64,000 bases of DNA, from positions 310,001 to 374,000 of the forward strand of contig NZ_JBJKFD010000001.1 of the NCBI RefSeq assembly GCF_049723905.1, in the 5' to 3' direction. The notes under the pieces are model-generated. The model ran no database searches. It saw only the letters and a program-made list of their open reading frames with translations, and had not been told where the DNA came from. The position numbers and the translations under genes are program-made. The stretch comes from G963665185 sp049723905 (lineage in GTDB: Bacteria; Desulfobacterota; Desulfovibrionia; Desulfovibrionales; Desulfovibrionaceae). This document shows, piece by piece, positions 15,885-23,847 of this stretch (its first letter is position 1; every line of letters starts with the position of its first letter).

Positions 15885-17000
15885 TTAGATACGTTTTCCG
15901 CTTTGGGGATCAAAGTACGATGTATAGGTCGTATCCATGGCGAAACGGAAAGTTTGTCCGGCTGCTATGGGAGTGTCGGCCTTGAGGCGGGCCATGAACT
16001 CACAGCCTCCCAACTGCGTCAGTGCGTAAGTGTCGGCACCGGCAGGATCAACCATCTCGACCACTCGTTCGAAATATTGCATGTCCCTGTGTTCATGGCT
16101 TCGGGCATCGTGAACAGCCTCGGGTCGCACACCGAAGATGACGGGACGCTGCTCTGCTCCTCCCAGTCCCACCGGAGGTGTACGGTCTTCAAGGTTGATG
16201 ATTTTCCCGTCTTCGCAGGTGATGCTTATGTGAGCCGTTCCGTCCGTCATGGTTACCGTGCTCGGGACGAGGTTCATGGAGGGCGACCCCATGAAATCGG
16301 CCACAAAGGTATTGGCAGGGTGGTTGTACAGCTCGTCTGGGGTACCTATCTGCTGTACTATGCCTTCGCTCAGCACCACGATGCGTGTCGCGAGAGTCAT
16401 TGCTTCGATCTGATCATGCGTCACATAAACGATGGACGCATTCATGTTGCGGTGCAGGCGTTTGATCTCGGCACGCATGGAGACGCGCAGCTTGGCGTCC
16501 AGGTTGGAAAGCGGTTCGTCAAAAAGAAAAATGCGCGGCTGCCTGACCAAGGCACGGGCCATGGCAACACGTTGGCGTTGGCCGCCGGAAAGCTGTCCGG
16601 GACGGCGGTCGAGCAGATGGAAAATCTTGAGTTGCTCGGCTACCCGCTCCACCCGTTTTTTCTGTTCGGCTTTAGGGACCTTGCGGACCTTCATGCCAAA
16701 GGTAATGTTGCCGAGTACGGTCATGGTCGGAAACAGAGCGTAGGACTGGAAAACCATCGAAATATCGCGGTTGCTGGGCTTGATAAAGGTCATGTCCTTG
16801 CCGCCTATGAATATGCGGCCAGACGTCACCTCGGTAAGCCCCGCAATACAGGAGAGCAATGTGGACTTGCCCGATCCGGAAGGGCCGACCAGCACGAGAA
16901 ATTCGCCATCCTCCATGGTCAGGTCGATGTCGCGCAGAATCGTGGTGTTTCCATAGGCCTTGCCCAGAGCCTGTGTTGTCAGTACCGGTTCCATGGTCAT
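15885..17000 (-). CDS. Sugar ABC transporter ATP-binding protein (MalK/UgpC type)
   Basis: 371 residues. Walker A GPSGSGKST (about 39-47), Q-loop, signature LSGGQRQR (about 137), Walker B IFLFDEPLSNLDAKLR (about 156-171) and the switch His (about 195). Residues about 240-370 form the C-terminal OB-fold regulatory domain typical of MalK-like ATPases (TOBE). It would drive the importer formed by the two permeases and binding protein upstream. Its start overlaps the stop of the PfkB kinase gene by four bases, so the genes are translationally coupled. Confidence 0.92.
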   Translation of the reverse strand: MTMEPVLTTQALGKAYGNTTILRDIDLTMEDGEFLVLVGPSGSGKSTLLSCIAGLTEVTSGRIFIGGKDMTFIKPSNRDISMVFQSYALFPTMTVLGNITFGMKVRKVPKAEQKKRVERVAEQLKIFHLLDRRPGQLSGGQRQRVAMARALVRQPRIFLFDEPLSNLDAKLRVSMRAEIKRLHRNMNASIVYVTHDQIEAMTLATRIVVLSEGIVQQIGTPDELYNHPANTFVADFMGSPSMNLVPSTVTMTDGTAHISITCEDGKIINLEDRTPPVGLGGAEQRPVIFGVRPEAVHDARSHEHRDMQYFERVVEMVDPAGADTYALTQLGGCEFMARLKADTPIAAGQTFRFAMDTTYTSYFDPQSGKRI

Positions 17001-17971
17001 TCTGCCTCTTTCTCGTAGTTTGCCAGCATTTGCCCGAGTTCCCTCGCGTCGGGGTAGCGACGCGGAAAGCTGTTTACCGCCGTTGATGCTGTTAGCACGC
17101 CGCAGCGCAGGGCGTGCTCAAGTTGTGCGGCCTGATTGTCGCAGGTCAGCAGACCGTACAGATACCCGCCGTTGAACCCATCTCCCGCACCAATGGTGTC
17201 GAAAGGCTCAATGACAGGAGCTGCCGCCGTGTAGAATTGCGAGCCGTGTTGAACCATGGCTCCATTGCCGCCGCATTTGATAATGACGCTGCATCCCTGC
17301 GGGAGAAGGTCTGCAAGCTCCCGGCATGCCCGTTCCGGGGTGGAATATCCGGTCAGGGCCTCGGCTTCTTTGTCATTGATAAGAATATGTTTGCAACGTT
17401 CGAACCACCCCATAACCCTGGTTCGCAACGCATCATCCCATCCTCCGTCCGGCCAGCCCGGATCAATAGCCATGTCGTAGCCGTGTTCCGCCAGCTTTTC
17501 CATGAGTCTGTCATACTCGGGAATAAGGGGAGGGCTGAGAAATACCCCGGACAGCAGGGCAATGCCACCACCTTCCGGAACTTCCTCCAAACCGGCCAGG
17601 ATGTGTGAGGTGGAAAATTCCTTCAAATGGCCGGTGGTGGTCATGAAGGTTCTTTCTTTGTCCGTGTGTACGATGCCGACCGATATGGTTGTGGGGGCTT
17701 CGATGATTTCCCACGGACGTCCTTCCATACCAAATGTCTGCCGCAACCAGCGTCCGTTGTAATCGTTCCCCACTGCGGAAATGAGCCTGTAGGGAAACTT
17801 CAGGGCATTGAGCGCAAGCGCTGTATTGCCTGCCGATCCCCCAGGGCGCAAATCGCTGAGTGGGTAGATGGTTTCAGTTCCCGGTTCGGGCCAGTGTTCC
17901 ATGGGGCCTATTATCAGGTCGCCCTGGGTGTTGCCGATGACGAGAAGGTTTTTATGGGGCTTCAGACTCAA
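16997..17971 (-). CDS. PfkB-family carbohydrate kinase
   Basis: 324 residues. N-terminal PfkB signature region with GGSAGNTALALNAL (about 43-56) and the C-terminal signature with DTIGAGDGFNGGYLYGL (about 250-270), whose Asp is the catalytic base. It phosphorylates a sugar or sugar derivative taken up by the ABC importer. The start is TTG behind a good AGGAGA site. It sits between the ATPase gene and a SIS-domain gene, so kinase and SIS protein probably act one after the other on the same compound. Substrate unknown: ribokinase-like, fructoselysine-type and aminosugar kinases all share this fold. Confidence 0.85.
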   Translation of the reverse strand: MSLKPHKNLLVIGNTQGDLIIGPMEHWPEPGTETIYPLSDLRPGGSAGNTALALNALKFPYRLISAVGNDYNGRWLRQTFGMEGRPWEIIEAPTTISVGIVHTDKERTFMTTTGHLKEFSTSHILAGLEEVPEGGGIALLSGVFLSPPLIPEYDRLMEKLAEHGYDMAIDPGWPDGGWDDALRTRVMGWFERCKHILINDKEAEALTGYSTPERACRELADLLPQGCSVIIKCGGNGAMVQHGSQFYTAAAPVIEPFDTIGAGDGFNGGYLYGLLTCDNQAAQLEHALRCGVLTASTAVNSFPRRYPDARELGQMLANYEKEAE

Positions 17972-17980
17972 ATAGGTCTC

Positions 17981-19021
17981 CTACTCGCCGTTGGTCACTT
18001 TGTTGGAACGAACAGGGCAGCCGACGTCCGGCACCATGACGGATGCGGTCTTCACCAGGACGGATTGTGCGGTAACAAGCGCGGCTGCGGCTCCTGCCAG
18101 CCCTCTGTAGCCGGGCAGGGGGATGCGGATGCAGCCGCGCAGATCGTCTTTGTTCGTAAGATCAAAAACAACAGGCTTGAGTCCGGCTCCGACACAAGTT
18201 TCGGCGATACGCCGTATGGAGTTGGATGTATCTTCCACAGGACGAAACAATACAATGCCTATGCCCGGCTTGAGCATTTCACACGGACCGTGCAGAAATT
18301 GGCCACCTTCGAGAGAAAATGCCGGAATCCGGGCCAGCTCCATAAGGCAGAGGGCTCCTGCATCGGCCACGCCTTGCATGATGTTGCGGCTGGAGAAAAC
18401 AACACACGAACTGGAGGCAATTTCCTTTTCCGCGTCCTTTGCTGCAGGATCAGGACATTCCACAGGAACCGGGTTGCTCAGAACTTTTTCCAGCTCATCC
18501 TGAGTTATTCCCAACTCGCGGAGTACAGCGGCATGCAGAGCCAGCGTAACGAGCAGGCTGCGGGTAGCCGCAAAGCCTACTTCCATACCACCTGCTCCGA
18601 TAAGGCTGGGAACCCTGTTTCCCAGTGCGCTTTTGGGGTTCAGGGTCAGGCCGAATGTGCGTCCTGGCGTGTGCATCTCGTCGAGAAATTTTATAATCTC
18701 ACCGGATTCTCCGGATTGGGAGGTCAGCAGCACGGTTCTGCCGCCACGCGGAAGGGGAGCGCGTAAGTATTCAGACACAGGCTGGGCTGTCGCGTCTATG
18801 CTCGCCTTACGAAAGATCGGTTCCACGATTCGGTTGGCCCAGTGGGACGCGCCCATACCGAGCAGGAGCAGCCGTGGGGCTGTTTTCAGACTCTGCGCAA
18901 TTTCCTTGGCAACGGGAGTGGCTTGGCGAAAGGAGTCCAGGGCGTCCTGATGTTGCCGGGACATTTCAAAGTGCAATTTTTCCAGGCCGCTGGCCTTTGC
19001 GGGATCAAAATTTGTGTTCAT
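17981..19021 (-). CDS. SIS-domain sugar isomerase or deglycase (AgaS/FrlB type)
   Basis: 346 residues with two SIS domains, about 40-170 and 195-330. The first holds LLLGMGASHWAN and TSQSGESGEI, the phosphosugar-binding loops; the second has VFSSRNIMQGVADAGALCL. The layout is that of GlmS isomerase-like proteins such as AgaS and FrlB, which handle phosphorylated amino sugars or Amadori compounds. Co-transcribed with a PfkB kinase and an ABC importer, it may remove an amine or isomerise the kinase product. The exact reaction cannot be read from the sequence. Confidence 0.8.
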   Translation of the reverse strand: MNTNFDPAKASGLEKLHFEMSRQHQDALDSFRQATPVAKEIAQSLKTAPRLLLLGMGASHWANRIVEPIFRKASIDATAQPVSEYLRAPLPRGGRTVLLTSQSGESGEIIKFLDEMHTPGRTFGLTLNPKSALGNRVPSLIGAGGMEVGFAATRSLLVTLALHAAVLRELGITQDELEKVLSNPVPVECPDPAAKDAEKEIASSSCVVFSSRNIMQGVADAGALCLMELARIPAFSLEGGQFLHGPCEMLKPGIGIVLFRPVEDTSNSIRRIAETCVGAGLKPVVFDLTNKDDLRGCIRIPLPGYRGLAGAAAALVTAQSVLVKTASVMVPDVGCPVRSNKVTNGE

Positions 19022-19026
19022 GCCGT

Positions 19027-19869
19027 TTATCCTTTGACACTGCCTGCGGCCAGTCCCTGTACCAGATGACGTTGGAAAAAGACGGCCAGAAACGTGGGGG
19101 GCAGGGAAGCCAGAACACCCACCGAGGCTATCAGACCATAGTCCGTGACCCTGCCGGCTGCGAAGTCGGCAATGGCTACGGGAAGGGTTTTACCGCGCAG
19201 GTCGCTGTTGAAGATCAGTGAATAGAAAAATTCGTCCCAGGCTATGAGAAAGGAGAGCATGGCCGCGGCCATGAGCACCGGGCGGATCATGGGCAGTACC
19301 ACGCTGACGAGCGTCCGCATTGTGCCCGCTCCTTCCACTGTGGCGGCGTGTTCCACTTCCACAGGCAGGACGTCCAGGTTGCTTTTGATGAGCCAGGTGG
19401 CAAAGGGAAGCAACATGGTGCAGTACACCGCAATGAGCGTGACCGGGTTGTTGAGCATGCCGATATCGCTGAAGAGCGTATACAGGGGCAACACATATGT
19501 GATGGGTGGCATCATGTAGGTTGCCAGCAGCAGAAACAGCAGGGCCATGGGGCCATTTCGTCTGGAAAAGGCATAGGCTGCGGGAATTGCCGCCACCAGT
19601 GCCAGCAGGGTGGAACCAAAGGCTGCAATGAGGCTGTTGCGCAAAGCCATGAGAAAGGGATTCTCGGTAATGTAGCCCGTCATGTCCAGAAGCTGCGCAT
19701 ACTTTGAAAAATCCCAATGTTTGGGAATCCAGGGCAGGGGGACGGTAATAAGATCCTGGGAACTGGAAACGCTCATCAAAACCAACCAGGCTATGGGCGC
19801 TAGCGTCACCATAAGTATCAGCCCCGCGCTGCAATAGATGAGCAAGGATTGCCAGAAGGGACGTCGCAT
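19027..19869 (-). CDS. Sugar ABC transporter permease (MalG type)
   Basis: 280 residues with six predicted membrane segments. The cytoplasmic EAA loop (EGAGTMRTLVSVVLPMIRP, about 185-203) contacts the ATPase. It pairs with the MalF-type permease, whose stop codon it overlaps by one base. The binding-protein-dependent transport family of carbohydrate importers is clear; the solute is not. Confidence 0.9.
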   Translation of the reverse strand: MRRPFWQSLLIYCSAGLILMVTLAPIAWLVLMSVSSSQDLITVPLPWIPKHWDFSKYAQLLDMTGYITENPFLMALRNSLIAAFGSTLLALVAAIPAAYAFSRRNGPMALLFLLLATYMMPPITYVLPLYTLFSDIGMLNNPVTLIAVYCTMLLPFATWLIKSNLDVLPVEVEHAATVEGAGTMRTLVSVVLPMIRPVLMAAAMLSFLIAWDEFFYSLIFNSDLRGKTLPVAIADFAAGRVTDYGLIASVGVLASLPPTFLAVFFQRHLVQGLAAGSVKG

Positions 19870-20759
19870 TATCTGACAGCCTCCTGTTTTTTGACCACTC
19901 CGAAATATAAGCCGATCATAAGCGCACTGATGACTGCGATGATAACTGCATAGGACGCTCCGCTTCCTGAACGCAGATAGGAGAAATATTCCTGATAGAC
20001 GTAAAAGCTGGCGGTCTTGGTGGTGTCGGCTGGCCCGCCTCGGGTCATAACGTAGACGATATCGAAAACGCGGAAGGCCTCAATGGTGCGTAGTATGATT
20101 ACCACCAGCAACGGTCCGGCAATGCCGGGCAGGGTAATGTAGCGGAAGCGGTGCCAAGCCCCGGCAGCTTCCACACGTGCGGCGTCGTACAGTTCGCGGG
20201 GGATGGTCTGTAGGGCCGCCAGAATGACAAAAGCTATCAGCGGGTAGTTTTTCCAGACATCGGCCATGATGACCATATTCATGGCACTGTCGGGATCGCC
20301 CAGCCAGGATTTGTAGTGATGGATAAAGCCAAGCTGGTACAGGAACGCGTTGAAGCTGCCGTAGTCCGGATGAAAAATAAGACGCCACATCATGGCGTTG
20401 ACGATGTTGGGCACGGCCCAGGGAAGAATTATTAGGGTGCGCAGTATGGTGCGTCCCTTGAACTCAAGGTTGAGGAACATGGCCACGCCGAGTCCCAACA
20501 GGGTTTCCAGCCCAACAGAAACGAATGTGAAATAGAAGGTACGCCAAAGTGCGTCTCTGAAATCCGGGTCCGTGAGGGCGTAGATATAGTTTTCCAGCCC
20601 AATCCACTTTACCGGGGTGTCCAGGGCCGTGATTTCGGCATTGGTAAAGCTGAATACAATGGTGCGGAAAAGGGGAATAAACGTGACGATGGCCATGATG
20701 ACGAGGGCTGGCGCCAAAAGCGCCGTAGTCTCGCTATGTTGTCGCCAGCCCTTCATCAT
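19869..20759 (-). CDS. Sugar ABC transporter permease (MalF/UgpA type)
   Basis: 296 residues, six membrane segments, with the EAA loop EAAGAWHRFRYITLPGIAGP (about 201-220). It forms the heterodimeric channel with the MalG-type partner directly downstream. A 225-base gap packed with hairpins separates it from the binding-protein gene upstream, a common arrangement that keeps the binding protein in excess over the permeases (family knowledge). Confidence 0.9.
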   Translation of the reverse strand: MMKGWRQHSETTALLAPALVIMAIVTFIPLFRTIVFSFTNAEITALDTPVKWIGLENYIYALTDPDFRDALWRTFYFTFVSVGLETLLGLGVAMFLNLEFKGRTILRTLIILPWAVPNIVNAMMWRLIFHPDYGSFNAFLYQLGFIHHYKSWLGDPDSAMNMVIMADVWKNYPLIAFVILAALQTIPRELYDAARVEAAGAWHRFRYITLPGIAGPLLVVIILRTIEAFRVFDIVYVMTRGGPADTTKTASFYVYQEYFSYLRSGSGASYAVIIAVISALMIGLYFGVVKKQEAVR

Positions 20760-20862
20760 AATCGTATCTCTCTGTGATTAGCGATGGTGTTCTTTTTTAC
20801 CCGTTTGGCCTCGTGTCGCGCCCGTTAAATCCGCATCATTACATACGCGGCAAAACGAGCGG

Positions 20863-20985
20863 CACGTCACATGGGTGCATGGCCCACCATGCACCGCCAA
20901 AGGCGGTGTGAGCGAACCTGAAAACCGTGTTTTTCAGGTCGCGGTCCTCCGCAAAATACGTTTACGTATTTTGCGGACGTCACAC
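20863..20985 (-). repeat. Array of hairpins between binding-protein and permease genes
   Basis: Within about 120 bases: GGTGCATGG/CCATGCACC (20,874-20,895), an overlapping CACCGCC-AAA-GGCGGTG (20,892-20,908), ACCTGAAAA/TTTTCAGGT (20,916-20,939), and a perfect 13-bp stem TCCGCAAAATACG with TTTA loop (20,948-20,977). The motif ACGTCACA occurs on both sides of the array. None has a T-run on the minus strand. They probably stabilise or partly terminate the mRNA after the binding-protein gene. Confidence 0.7.
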
Positions 20986-22232
20986 TAACGAAGGCGGCGG
21001 GCACGCTGCACGGCATTGTCCATGGCTTCGGCGGGCGTCGACTTGCCCAGCAAAGCTTCATGGATGTAGCGTTGCAGGATGTTGGACAGTTCGGTGTAAA
21101 AAGGAACGGCCGGACGCGGGTACATGACGGACAAGGCCTTATCGGCTGCAGCCACCAAGGATTCCTGTCCGTTGGTCACGGCGGGATCGCTGTAGGAAGA
21201 TTTCCAGATGGGCAGGCTCAGGCGAGCATACTTGTTCTGGACCTTCTGGGAGGTCAGGTAGGTGATGTACTTCCAGGCTTCGTCCTTATGCGCGCTGTTG
21301 CCGGGAATCCCCAACCCCATGGAACCGTTCACAGCGGAGGCCTTGGTCTTGCCTTCCACACCGGGGGCAGGGGCAACACCGGCCTTGCCAGCGATTTTAC
21401 TTTCCTTGGGATCGTTGGCCAGGGCAAACATGTAGGTCCAGTTCAGGGCAAAGGCTGCTTCGCCATTGGAGAATACGCGGCGTACGTCTTCTTCCAGGTA
21501 TTCACGGGAGCTCGGATTGGTCAGGCCCTTATCCAGACTGTCCACCATGAATTTAACGGCATCGAGAGCACCGCCCTGGTTGAATACGGGCTTGCCGTTG
21601 TCGTAAAATTTACCGGCATAGGCACCGACCAAGGTCGTGTAGTCGCAGATGACTGCTTCGGCCTGGCCCCAGCTCCAAACGATGGGGAACTCAGCCAGTC
21701 CCTTGTCCTTGATGACCTTGGCCTGCTTCAGGAGTTCGCTCCATGTGGCGGGAGGTGTGTCGAATCCGGCCTTTTTGAGCATTTCCTTGTTGTAGAACAG
21801 GTATTTGGTGTCCAGAATCCAGGGCATGCCGTACTTATGGTCGTTATAAGTAACAGTGGTCCAGGCGCCGTCGAAAATTTGATTTTGCAGGGAAGGATCA
21901 ATCCGGTCGGTTACGTCCACGAGAAAACCGCGTTTGGCAAATTCGGCAGGCCAAACAACGTCGAAAAGAACCACGTCGTATCCACGGTCGCCAGCTCCTT
22001 TGGCCGCTACGATTTTATCGTGCAGGGCTTCGTAAGGGACGAATTCTGTGTTGACTTTGATACCGGGGTTGGCTGCTTCGAAGTCGGCAGTCATAGCCTT
22101 GACGTTGTCTTCGCTATAGGCGGCCTGACTCATGAAAAGGGCGTTGAGGGTTGTTTGCGCCATAACTGCGGATGCCGACAAAAGCATCACGGCCGCGGAC
22201 AGGAAAATTGACAGAAAACCTTTGCAACGCAT
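20985..22232 (-). CDS. Sugar ABC transporter solute-binding protein (family 1)
   Basis: 415 residues. Signal peptide at residues 1-25 ending in SAVMAQ, so it is exported to the periplasm. The mature part follows the family 1 extracellular binding-protein pattern: alternating alpha/beta domains with a hinge, VLFDVVWPAEFAKRG and FPIVWSWGQAEAV in the first part, and MGLGIPGNSAHKDEAWKYI near 300-320. It captures a sugar and delivers it to the two permeases. First gene of the operon, divergent from the ROK regulator. Confidence 0.9.
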   Translation of the reverse strand: MRCKGFLSIFLSAAVMLLSASAVMAQTTLNALFMSQAAYSEDNVKAMTADFEAANPGIKVNTEFVPYEALHDKIVAAKGAGDRGYDVVLFDVVWPAEFAKRGFLVDVTDRIDPSLQNQIFDGAWTTVTYNDHKYGMPWILDTKYLFYNKEMLKKAGFDTPPATWSELLKQAKVIKDKGLAEFPIVWSWGQAEAVICDYTTLVGAYAGKFYDNGKPVFNQGGALDAVKFMVDSLDKGLTNPSSREYLEEDVRRVFSNGEAAFALNWTYMFALANDPKESKIAGKAGVAPAPGVEGKTKASAVNGSMGLGIPGNSAHKDEAWKYITYLTSQKVQNKYARLSLPIWKSSYSDPAVTNGQESLVAAADKALSVMYPRPAVPFYTELSNILQRYIHEALLGKSTPAEAMDNAVQRARRLR

Positions 22233-22323
22233 TGCGCACCTCCTGGGGTGTTTACAAAGCCTTGGCAGACAACTTTACGTTTATTTCATTTCCGCGTTCG
22301 GCCTCCGATGACGCACAAATAAA

Positions 22324-22338
22324 ATTTGTCCTACAAAT
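22324..22338. promoter_or_regulatory. Operator candidate for the ROK regulator
   Basis: ATTTGT-CCT-ACAAAT is a perfect inverted repeat in the middle of the 227-base divergent promoter region between the binding-protein and regulator genes. The place and form suit a dimeric ROK (NagC-like) repressor, whose sites are AT-rich inverted repeats. Confidence 0.5.
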
Positions 22339-22459
22339 AGCATAAGTTGCCAGCCTAATCACGACTGTAATTTGGAGTCTCACAAGTATCTGAGTTGTAA
22401 CGGCAGCTCTTTTTTTTGTCAAATTGATTTAAAAAAAGAAAACCTTTAAATACAGTCTT

Positions 22460-23734
22460 ATGAGCACTTCTACTCCATCCCCGAGCCTGGCTTTGAACTC
22501 CATCAGGACTACGGGAACCAACTTGGAAAGAGCCAAGACACACAACCACCGGGTCGTTTTGGATGTCATTCGGCGGCGTGGTCCTCTTTCCAGGGCAGAC
22601 ATTGCCAGAATCACACTCCTTTCCCGCCAGACTATTCAGAATATTGTGGCGGAGCTGCATGAGATTGGGCTTGTGCGCATGGGCAAGGCCGTTGATCCCG
22701 AAAAAAACAGAGGTCGGGGACACCCGGGGGTGATGATCAGTTTTTGTCCGGAAAGCGGGTATAGCCTGGGGATACACCTGGACCCGTTTTCACTGGTGGC
22801 GGTGCTCACCGACATGGGAGGGAATATCGTCTGGAGCGAGCTGCATGACGTGGTCTATCCGGCCCCCAAGGATACAGTGAAAATTTTATCCAATATATTG
22901 GACGAGCTTCGGAAGACCATGCCGGAGAAGGCGGAAAAGCTCATGGGGATCGGGCTGGCAATGCCCGGGCCCTTCAACGTCGCGGGCATCTCCTCCGTGG
23001 GACCGACCACACTGCCCAAGTGGACCGATATTCATACCGTGGAGTGGATGGAAGAGAAACTTGGGGTGCCGGTTGTGGTGGAAAACGATGCCTCGGCCGC
23101 CTGCGTGGGGGAAAGCCTGTTTGGCAGGGGGCATGCTTTTGAGAACTTTGCATATATTTATTTCGGCCTCGGGCTGGGAGCCGGAGTGTACTGCAACGGC
23201 AGTCTTTACCGGGGAAAAGGCCGTAATGCCGGGGAAATAGGGCATATGGTTGTGGAACCCGGCGGTCGTCCGTGTCCCTGCGGAAACCAAGGGTGTCTGG
23301 AACGATATGTCTCCCTTCAGGCAATTTACGATGCCCTTGGTATTCTCAAGCCGGACCGGACATCGATTGACTTGGTAGGCAAGCTCTTTCTGAAAAATGA
23401 TCCACGTATCCAGAAATGGATGGAAAGCGCCATTCCCCGTTTGCGGCAGGCCGTGAATATTCTCGAATCAGTCCTGGACCCGGAAAATATCATTCTTGGC
23501 GGGTTGTTGCCGCAGAATGTGCTTAATGCCATGCACGAAGCGCTGTGTCCGTTGTACGGTTCGGTTTCAAGCTGTGGCATGAATGATAACAATGGGAAGA
23601 ACTGCGACCAACGCGTGTCTCGCGTTTTGGTGGGTACATCCGGGCCGGAAACAACGGCGCGGGGCGCTGCGGCTTTAAGCGTATATGCCCGGATCGGTCC
23701 ACAGATGGATATGCTGCTCAAAAAGCAGGCATAG
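22460..23734 (+). CDS. ROK-family transcriptional regulator (NagC/XylR type)
   Basis: 424 residues. Residues about 30-85 form a winged helix-turn-helix (VVLDVIRRRGPLSRADIARI). The rest is a ROK sugar-binding/kinase-like domain with a GLGLGAG segment (about 235) and the zinc motif in which a His (GEIGHMVVEPGG) is followed by PCPCGNQGCLERY (about 273-285). Such proteins repress sugar operons and are released by the sugar or its phosphate. It is divergent from the ABC operon and very likely controls it. A strong terminator follows. Confidence 0.9.
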   Translation: MSTSTPSPSLALNSIRTTGTNLERAKTHNHRVVLDVIRRRGPLSRADIARITLLSRQTIQNIVAELHEIGLVRMGKAVDPEKNRGRGHPGVMISFCPESGYSLGIHLDPFSLVAVLTDMGGNIVWSELHDVVYPAPKDTVKILSNILDELRKTMPEKAEKLMGIGLAMPGPFNVAGISSVGPTTLPKWTDIHTVEWMEEKLGVPVVVENDASAACVGESLFGRGHAFENFAYIYFGLGLGAGVYCNGSLYRGKGRNAGEIGHMVVEPGGRPCPCGNQGCLERYVSLQAIYDALGILKPDRTSIDLVGKLFLKNDPRIQKWMESAIPRLRQAVNILESVLDPENIILGGLLPQNVLNAMHEALCPLYGSVSSCGMNDNNGKNCDQRVSRVLVGTSGPETTARGAAALSVYARIGPQMDMLLKKQA

Positions 23735-23771
23735 AATCGGGGAAGGAAATTTTTTGTGAAATAAGACCGTT

Positions 23772-23812
23772 GGCGGCGGACGCTTTGGGGAGCGTCTGCC
23801 GCTTTGTTTTCT
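23772..23812 (+). terminator. Terminator of the ROK regulator gene
   Basis: GC-rich hairpin GCGGCGGACGCT/AGCGTCTGCCGC with one mismatch, followed by TTTGTTTTC. It lies between the convergent regulator and dxs genes. Confidence 0.8.
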
Positions 23813-23847
23813 GCCTGAGTGAAAAGATCGTTCGAGGGGAGCTCGAC

